A stretch of DNA of 64,000 nt from positions 2,046,001 to 2,110,000 of the forward strand of contig OX596337.1 of the NCBI GenBank assembly GCA_951394405.1. Direction: 5' to 3'. Position numbers and translations under genes: made by a program. How positions within the stretch are numbered: position 1 is the first letter of the stretch; every line of letters begins with the position of its first letter. Shown piece by piece: positions 57,205 through 64,000 of this stretch. Source of the stretch: Coprinellus micaceus. Lineage: Eukaryota; Basidiomycota; Agaricomycetes; Agaricales; Psathyrellaceae. Under the pieces are notes generated by a model. That model searched no databases. It had not been told where the DNA came from and saw only the letters and a list, made by a program, of their open reading frames with translations.

Positions 57205-57645
57205 ATGTCCCCAGGGCCCCCAAGATCAACGCTTCTCGCCACAGCTGAAACCTTCTGCGCCGCCTTCTCTCAAAAGAAGGACGTGGACTACATCATGTCA
57301 CTCTTCTCATCGACGAGTCCCATCTCCGCAGTGGAATATGGCGATCCATCCCTCGCCCCGTTCCTCGGGAGACCATTCGGGGGACACAACGGAGTGAGAG
57401 GATATTTCGAAACCATTGCGGACCTACTATCCTACGAGGACATGTCTTTCTCGGAGTATATGGTGGACGCAGAGGAGAAGAAGGTCGCTGTAAAGGGGAA
57501 GGCGACGTTTACATGGAAAGAGACTGGGAGGGGTTGGGAGGAGACTTTCTCATATGTGCTGGATTTTGACGAGGGCGCGAAGCTGACGCGGTATCAAATA
57601 TGGTCAGACACGGGCTCAGCGTATCTTGCGAGCAGGAAAGATTAG
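57205..57645 (+). CDS. SnoaL/NTF2-like protein
   Basis: Single-exon protein of 146 residues with the cone-shaped NTF2 fold pattern: TLLATAETFCAAFSQKKDVD (helices 1-2), MSLFSSTSPISAVEYGDPSL, RPFGGHNGVRGYFETIADLL, then beta strands KKVAVKGKATFTWKETGRGW, ETFSYVLDFDEGAKLTRYQI and WSDTGSAYLASRKD. SnoaL-like proteins are cyclases, isomerases or simple ligand-binding proteins; the active residues cannot be judged. The start MSPGPPRSTL is chosen because the preceding in-frame ATG at 57142 adds only an unconserved segment. It lies about 400 bp after the FAD-linked oxidase on the same strand, so co-regulation is possible. Confidence 0.72.
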   Translation: MSPGPPRSTLLATAETFCAAFSQKKDVDYIMSLFSSTSPISAVEYGDPSLAPFLGRPFGGHNGVRGYFETIADLLSYEDMSFSEYMVDAEEKKVAVKGKATFTWKETGRGWEETFSYVLDFDEGAKLTRYQIWSDTGSAYLASRKD

Positions 57646-58204
57646 GGGTACAGCGGAGGTCATTGGACTCTTGTCCCTCCTTTCTTCTCGGCCGACATTT
57701 TTGGATAGGGGAGAGATATACGTCAGAAGGCTCGAAAAGGACGGGAGGGGGCCACGGTGCCGGTATCTTTGCCCATCTCAAAGTCATCGCCCACCGTTGA
57801 GAATGCGGCGCTATACGACCAGTGGTCGAACGATCATGATCTTTTGGAGGTGCTGTGGAGCATGGGGTCGTTGGAATGGTGGCTAGATAGTGTTAGCAGT
57901 ACCTAGCTCTTCAAACTATGGTAGCTCGATTGAGGGAACCCGAAATGCGAACGACGCGGTTAGCCCCTATTTGTTCGCGACGCGTTGATTTGTTCGCGGG
58001 TGCTGTGGTGATTGCCATAAACGCGCTCTGTCACGAAGTCACAGCCGCGTGTCACTCGCTGTCCACGCTGCCCTCCAGAGTCCAGTTTGCTCTTTGCGTC
58101 TGTGGGTGCCGTAGCGCCCTTCTCCTCATCCCACATATCTCTCACCATCTCATGCCCCTATCTCTCTCTATTTCAGCGGTTCTCTTCTCGTATTGATTCC
58201 AACC
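57646..58204. promoter_or_regulatory. Intergenic and promoter region of MRC1
   Basis: About 560 bp. It includes ACGCGT at 57980-57985 and the related ACGCGC at about 58020, 185-225 bp before the MRC1 start. A pyrimidine-rich leader covers 58130-58200. No gene is seen. Confidence 0.45.
57980..57985. promoter_or_regulatory. MluI cell-cycle box (ACGCGT) upstream of MRC1
   Basis: Perfect ACGCGT in a CpG-rich patch (CGCGACGCGTTG) about 220 bp before the start codon. MRC1 is S-phase induced in yeasts, where MBF binds this hexamer; regulation here is inferred. Confidence 0.4.
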
Positions 58205-61200
58205 ATGCCTCTCGAAGCTGAAGGTTCCTACGTCGCCGACTCGACCCTCTCCACGTCTCCCCAGCGAGAAAGAAGTACCTCACCACCGATCATACGCGCA
58301 GCACGCACATACGGCCGCAAGAGGAGCCCATTACCGGCGTTAGACGCGTCGTCGTCCCCAAAACCTGCAGAGGAACGCCCGCATTTCAAACCTTCACGGA
58401 AAATACCACGAGATACCGAGGAATCGATCCCAAGCACCTCTGACAACGAAGCCGGCGACGGCGGGGATACCGAAAGCGACTCAGATAGCTCAGAGCTTCA
58501 GCGGACATCCCGCGAGTTCGTATATGGGGACTGGAGGAAGGGCCTGGAAGATATCGACAAAGAATTTGACACGGCCGATTCGGCACCTGGTCCTGTACGA
58601 AAGGCTGACGGTGCGACGAGCGCCACATCCTCCTTTGGCTTTGGGACGCCCTCGCTTTTGTCCAACGACGATAATGGAAGGTCGACCTCGCCAAGCCTCT
58701 TGAACGACATATTTGGAAGCAGCCCCGCCGATCGCTCACGCCCGGGTTCTAGCAAGCCCGACGCGGGCTCCGATGACGACGACGAGGACAAACCACTCAT
58801 TCCCAAGAAGCGGCCAAGCAGGAAGCCCGCTGTGCAAGACTCCGACTCTGAGGTAGAGCAGCCGACTACATCCCCTCCTGTTGGCACCTCGCCCAGTGCG
58901 GGCCCCACACTCTCACCAGGGTCTCGCCGTGCTTCCGAAACACCGCCCACGTCTGACAACGGCATGCCCGCTGCGAAGCTACAGCGCAAAGGGAAAGGGA
59001 GGACTTCATTTGACAGGAATCGAAGCGTACCTCAGCTTGAGCTTCAGGATGTCAATGAACAGAAGGCGTCTCAGACGAAGAAGTCAAAGGCGAAGGTGTG
59101 CACTTGCATTTAGACTGTGTGCTCATGCCGGCTAATAATCTACGTAGAAACCCTCTAAGAAGGAAGAAATAGAGACGATTAAAGACAGGGCACGGATAAA
59201 CATAGACCGACAATACAAGGTTCAAGCAGCCCACAGACCGACCGAGAAGTATTCCAAGACAGCACTCTTGGCGGACTTGTGAGCTCTTCCCCAAACTGGC
59301 TGATACGCTAGCTCTAAACGGTCACATAGGGCGGGAGGGACGGGCACATCGCTGGAGAATATCCCCGCCTCGGACCCCATTAATATCTTCTCGTCTCAAG
59401 GGGAGGCAACAAATTCCATCGCTCCATTCCCTTTTCCAGCATTCCGCACGCCCTCTCCTACACCAGGCCCCATTGCAGGACCATCGAAGCCAGCCCTTCC
59501 CGAAATACCGGCTCTTGAAGATGACGATGAAGAGCTGCCCTCCGTGCTCTCAGTCTTCCAGGGCGTGAAGAAAACAGCGACAGCGTCCTCTGCGAAGGAG
59601 GAGCTCAGAAAACGCAAACTCGAGCTTCTCAAGAAGCAGCAGCCGGCCGTAAGCAAACCTGTCGTTGACGATGACGACGACTTGGAGGTGGTCGACTCGT
59701 CCAGGGCCGCAGCTGTCGAGAGGTTGGAGAATCAGCATGCAAGTAAGGCGGGGAAGAAGGATGTCTCGCGTACCCGCAAGCAGCATTTGGCGCTCGCCGG
59801 CGTTCGTCCTTCGAAGCCCACTATTGGCAAGGGCAAGGGCAAGAAGGTCGAGGCGATACGGAGAGAGGACTTTGACCAGCAGGTGCTCATGAAAGCTCAG
59901 AAGGAGGCTAGGGCGATTACCAAGCGGAAGGAGGATGAATGGAAGGCAATGGGAGGCAGCGTGCGCAAGGAAGCCGAGTCAGGAGTCAAGTCTGAAGACA
60001 TCATCCCTACGCTTGCTGCTCATGCTCTCGAGGCTGTTGAGGAGAGCGCTCGGCGGGGCGAGAGGTTCGAGGCGAGCGACAGTGAAGAGGATAGCGATGA
60101 TGGTGAATATAACCCAGACCAGCGGGGGTCTGCATCACCCGAGCCGGATGCGATGGACGAAGATGAAGACGAGGAGAATAAGGAACACGCGGACGAGGAC
60201 GTTGCGATGGGGGACGAGCAAGAAGAAGAGACGTTGGTCGAGGATCCCGACTCCAGCGAGAACGTCCGACCTCGAGCAGGTCGTCGCCGTGTCATCGCCT
60301 CGGACGATGAGGACGAGGAGAATGACGAAAATGCATCACCTTCTCGCCCAGGGCCAAGACAACCCTTCTCTGCACTAGGCGGTCGCGGTGATAACGACAT
60401 GGAGATTGTGCTGGCTCGACGGTCTCCTTCAACGGACGGCTTGACCAACGATGAGGGTACGGATAAGGAGAACGACACCACTGCCATTCGAAGCAGACAA
60501 GTCCGCTTCGACTCCCCTGACTTTGACGAAAACGCGACCCTCAGCCTCGACCTCTCTCAGCCTCGCCGGCCACTACAGGAGATTTCTTCTTCCGCACCGG
60601 ATACACCTAAGCCTCTCGATCTCCGGACGAATCTAACTCAGCTTTTTGAGGCTCAGCTGAGGACACCTCAGCCTTCCCCTGGACCTTCATTCCCGCCATT
60701 GCTTGGTGGCGCCCTTGGTAGCAAGGGCTCTGAAGGGTTCTCGCAATTTACCCAGAGTGACCGGACTTTGACGGCGGGATCTAGCAGTGGCGATCTCTCT
60801 GCACTTTTTGACGCTACGACCCAGAAGCTCAACGAGATTCCCTGGTCTCCTGAACGGGGTGGACTGTTGGCCGAGGCCTTCGTTGAGAAGGTACAGCTCT
60901 TTTGTTCATCCTTGCCGAATCGACACTGAACCCCCTGATGTAGCCATCTCAGCCCAACAGTCCGAAGAAGGGGCTTGCGAGGAGCGATTCCCTTGGCTTA
61001 ACTCAGGATCTCGCTGCTGAGCGAATGCTTCGTATCAAAGAGACGCAAATGCGCCAAGCAGATGCTGTCTTTGAGAAGGAGCAAGAGTATCTACTCGGAG
61101 CTGCATTCGAGCCCTCGCCCAAACCTCAGAAAGAGAAACTCTACGTGAACGAATATGGGTATGTCATTCTGTTTTGCTCCCTAACCACTGGTAACTTTAA

Positions 61201-62892
61201 CAATGTGTGAATAGATTCCTCACTCAAACTCGCCCCAATGGCGAGGCAGAGGAATACGAGTTCCATTCACCGAGCCAAATTCCAGGAACGAGGGCTCGAT
61301 CTGTGCTGCAGACACCCCTCGACAAGGGCATTCCGTTGACAGAGCCATCAACATTCGACAACCTCGAGGGTGGGAGCACGCCCACAGGACCGCTGAGGCG
61401 GCTCCGAAAACGCGACACCTCGCCCACCGAGCGACTCACGACCTCGAATGAGAAGCGGCCGCGCGACGCTTATGAGATTCTACGTGAAGGGGCCAAGGGC
61501 AAGGAAGCTCGGGGCAAACGTAGGAAACTGGACGCCCGCGAATATGTCGTTGGGGAGGCCGAAGAGTCCGACGACGAGGGTGGGTTCTGGGGTATCAAGA
61601 AGAAGAAGCAGGACGACGATGAGGAGGATGAGGATGGCGAGGATCTAGATCGGACGCTTGAGACCTTGGTGGACGATCACGATATGGATGATGCGACATT
61701 GGCGGAGCATCTAGTCAGGGAGAAATACAAGTGAGCCGATTCGTTTACTCATTATATCGATCCGGCGACTAATGCGGTCTGCAGGGAGGAAGAGGCATTG
61801 GCCGATAAGAAAATCGAAGAGGAGGCGCAGGCTATTATTGACGGTCGCCGGCGTACAAGGAGGAAGAACCGCGATCTGATGGGCGAGGGAAGTGACGATG
61901 AGAGCGATGATGAGGAGAACGAGGAACGCCGGAGAAGGATGGCGAGGAGGATGAAGAAGCGAGACGATGTTGAGAAGCTAGGTTCGTGATTCTAATGGGT
62001 TCATTTGTTACCTACTTTGGTTACTGATTGCGTTTCTCCAGAGAACAACCCCCTGACTAAGGCTTTCGCTGATACATATCAGTCGACTGTCCTGGATGAC
62101 GATCAGGAGTTTGCTCATCTCGGCGCGGACGATACGCAGGGGGTTCTTGATCAACTGTCCGGTCGTCGGGGTGAAGAGGATGAGTACGAAGAGGATGAGG
62201 AGGCAGAGGTACCTGAGTACGAGGATGAAGAGACCCAACCAAGAGCGATGGATCCCTTTGAAGTACACCAAAAATTCCGAGAGATGAGGCAGAAGCGTGG
62301 TTCGAGCCCGGTACGACTTTCCGCAGCTCCTATCTATCCGGCGACTGTTCTAATGCCCTTGTTTTCACATAGGTATACGATGAGGAGGACGGGATGGATT
62401 TGACCGATACCACATGGATGGACTCCATGGACGGCGAGGAGGAGACCCGGGTTGCAGTGAAGACGATAAAGACCGTGGCCAAGAAGCCGTACCGGTCTGG
62501 GCAAAACGAACTGGACCCGTCTGCTTTGGATGACGGATTTGAGGTGAGCAAACTCATATGACGACATGCTCGCCTAAAGAAGCGCTGCTGACCCATCCCA
62601 GGATGGTAACTTGATGTCCAACAAACGCCCAGACGAGCGCCATCAGCAACAAGGACAGGTGTGGGCGAAACGAGAGGGTCGCAACCGCAATACCGCGACC
62701 GCCCGCTCAGTGGGCGCTGCTGCGGTGACTGGCCTTGCCAAAGCCAAGTCTGGGGGCGGCTCTCTCCGCACAGGAGCCAAAGTTTTGGCGAGTGGTGGAG
62801 CTGCTGGGGAGAAACCGAGGCCGGCGGTGAAGAAGGCTGAGAGCGTTCTTATCTCCAGGCTTGGAGACAAGTCGTCGCGATTTACGAGTTAG
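58205..62892 (+). CDS. MRC1: Mrc1/claspin DNA replication checkpoint mediator
   Basis: Large acidic, disordered fork-protection and S-phase checkpoint adaptor. It starts MPLEAEGSYVADSTLSTSPQ. The first part is Ser/Pro-rich with several SQ/TQ sites for ATR/ATM-type kinases (STSPQ, NEQKASQTKK, GFSQFTQSDR, LFEAQLRTPQ). Conserved pieces: KPSKKEEIETIKDRARINID, RQYKVQAAHRPTEKYSKTAL, VRPSKPTIGKGKGKKVEAIR and EDFDQQVLMKAQKEARAITK. The MRC1-like domain lies after the intron near 61150-61215: FLTQTRPNGEAEEYE, GLARSDSLGLTQDLAAERML before it, then REYVVGEAEESDDEGGFWGI and ENNPLTKAFADTYQSTVLDD. It ends ESVLISRLGDKSSRFTS at 62892. At least nine exons. Acidic runs (EEDEYEEDEEAEVPEYEDE) are typical of the family. 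Confidence 0.88.
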
Positions 62893-63134
62893 AGGTGGCG
62901 GATTAGGACCATGTATGTTGATATGACCCATGTTCTGTACTAATTTACATGTTGATCTACTTGTTCCATGCGGAGGAAGGTCGAATGGTGGTCGTGAAAG
63001 CGTTATGGCGCAACGAAGGAGGAAAGAAAATCCAGTGGCCTCACGGCCGGGTATCCCAATGAATAACATAGCCACGCGCAATAGGTTGTCGGTTGTCGTA
63101 AGATAGGAAGGGGAGGGGGAAGAGATGAGACAGG

Positions 63135-63586
63135 TCAATGGTGCTGATTCCCGGAAAAGGGCCTCCCAAAGCGCATCCAAGACGTTTTCGGTCGTGACTG
63201 TGGAACACTGTACGATCGTGACACCTGGCGTGAATGCGAGGAGCTCCTTCGTCGCCGGTTGCTCATCTGAATCTGCAGAGAGGTGTGAGGGGGGCCCAAT
63301 GGGGTGAAAGCGCGCGCTGCACACCTTCTGACGAAGCAGAATGAGCTTTGCCATGTTCGCCGGCGGACCCGACTCGCGGAAGGGATTCCCTGGATGGAAT
63401 TGAGAGGGTAAGGGAGACTTCCGCGCGCCAGAGACACTGGGACATACGTGAGGCGACCAGCATCCTCCCAGACTCGTATGCGTCGAGACCGTCGTCGCCC
63501 GCCATTAATGCAACCCAGATTGCGGGGAGACATATGTAGACGAAGAGGAGGGCGGCAAGGGAGCTCGTGAAGAGAACAGCAAACAT
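63135..63586 (-). CDS. Small single-pass membrane protein with basic tail
   Basis: Three-exon model. Exon 1 starts at 63586 with MFAVLFTSSLAALLFVYICL, then PAIWVALMAGDDGLDAYESG, a signal anchor followed by a short acidic loop. It splices (CAC|GTATGT) to NPFRESGPPANMAKLILLRQ and, phase 0, to IQMSNRRRRSSSHSRQVSRS with an Arg/Ser-rich tail ending PFSGNQHH at 63135. An alternative reading of the last exon (DSDEQPATKELLAFTPGVTI) is more hydrophobic but needs a frame the splice phases do not give. I do not recognise the family. About 112 residues; location probably an internal membrane, by inference. Confidence 0.45.
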
Positions 63587-63951
63587 CGTCGCTCAGGCGC
63601 GGACAGCGCGTGCGGGATGGTGCTCCAGAGTTGCGCGACGGGACGGGGGGACGACGGGGAAGGCTTGGAACGGATGCATCCAATATTCCTCTGCGAAATA
63701 AACAAAATTGCGTGATGTTTGCCGGCACCGGCATTTGCCGGGTTCGAACCAGTTCGCCCGCGGGGTCACGAATCTCTGTGCCGCACAAACGTACCCTCGT
63801 TGTACTGGGGTTCTCGCCCATAGCTGGAACTCATGGAATGCTCTGTAGCTCACCCCCTACACCTGTGACAAACTGCACCAGTATCCACCCACACGCACGG
63901 CACCAAACGAACTGACAGCTGACCCCGGAGTTGCTCCCACTGGCACTCCCC

Positions 63952-64000
63952 ATGGCGTTGGCACACCGAGTCCTGTCCACCCTCACCGTCGCGTCTGTTG
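63952..64000 (+). CDS. 5' end of a gene cut by the window edge
   Basis: ATG at 63952 in a CCCCATGG context opens MALAHRVLSTLTVASV before the window ends. The basic-hydrophobic start could be a membrane anchor or mitochondrial import signal, as in small assembly factors such as Pet117, but 16 residues cannot decide. It is divergent from the small membrane-protein gene, with 365 bp between start codons. Confidence 0.35.
   Translation, partial: MALAHRVLSTLTVASV

Noticed and set aside
38419..57645. Secondary-metabolite cluster including the P450, BBE-like oxidase and SnoaL-like protein
   Set aside because: The genes are separated by more than 14 kb of housekeeping genes (HEM12, CDC14, MRPL24) and there is no core synthase, terpene cyclase or NRPS/PKS in the window.
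60020..60487. Serine-rich antisense frame opposite MRC1
   Set aside because: Runs of Ser arise from reading GAG/GAT/GAC-rich acidic codons backwards. Similar artefacts lie opposite other acidic stretches.
63710..63765. tRNA-like B-box (GGTTCGAACC)
   Set aside because: No A-box, anticodon arm or acceptor stem could be formed around it on either strand.

Overview
This 64 kb window looks like a nuclear chromosome segment of a basidiomycete fungus, most likely an Agaricomycete. Nearly every gene is cut by many short introns (roughly 50-65 nt, GTRNGT donors, YAG acceptors). Genes are packed on both strands with short spacers, and the proteins are eukaryotic or fungal. Several belong to families I know mainly from Agaricomycetes (DUF6534 membrane protein, DUF6741 protein, a 7-TM family, a dienelactone-hydrolase/NTF2 fusion). 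No species can be named from sequence alone. I see no convincing tRNA, rRNA, transposon or CRISPR.

Layout. 0.4-7 kb: alpha/beta hydrolase-like gene, UDP-glucuronate decarboxylase (UXS1), bystin (ENP1). 7-11 kb: dienelactone-hydrolase-like/NTF2-like protein and an FAD monooxygenase. 11-16 kb: ribosomal protein uL3 with two microexons, an intronless PPR-like mitochondrial protein, AMMECR1. 17-19.4 kb: an unusual Rab GTPase and ribosomal protein eS7. 20-25 kb: TTC4/Cns1 co-chaperone, L-2-hydroxyglutarate dehydrogenase, complex I NDUFA12, mitochondrial bL12. 25-30 kb: CCR4-NOT subunit NOT3/5 and a Bem1-type polarity scaffold. 31-40.6 kb: a more accessory stretch with two multi-pass membrane proteins, a gene-poor spacer and a cytochrome P450. 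41-49 kb: BOD1/SHG1-domain protein, uroporphyrinogen decarboxylase (HEM12), Cdc14 phosphatase, MBF-type APSES/ankyrin transcription factor. 49-54 kb: mitochondrial uL24, equilibrative nucleoside transporter, DUF6741 protein. 55-57.7 kb: BBE-like FAD-linked oxidase and a SnoaL-like protein. 58-64 kb: Mrc1/claspin checkpoint mediator, a small membrane protein, and the start of one more gene at the right edge.

Functional themes. Most genes are housekeeping: ribosome biogenesis and translation (bystin, uL3, eS7, bL12m, uL24m), mitochondria and haem (NDUFA12, L2HGDH, HEM12, PPR-like), cell cycle and polarity (Cdc14, MBF factor, Mrc1, Bem1, Rab). Many neighbours are divergent and share a short promoter. 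The accessory oxidoreductases (FMO, P450, BBE-like oxidase) are scattered among housekeeping genes and do not form a convincing biosynthetic cluster. I found no clearly new multi-gene system. The best leads are gene-level oddities: microexons, an insertion-bearing Rab, a hydrolase domain that seems to lack its nucleophile, MluI-type boxes at cell-cycle genes, and an unexplained coding-like fragment at 40.7 kb.

Gene ends were set from start and stop codons plus protein-family continuity across introns. Exon borders were read by eye and unlisted internal borders are approximate.
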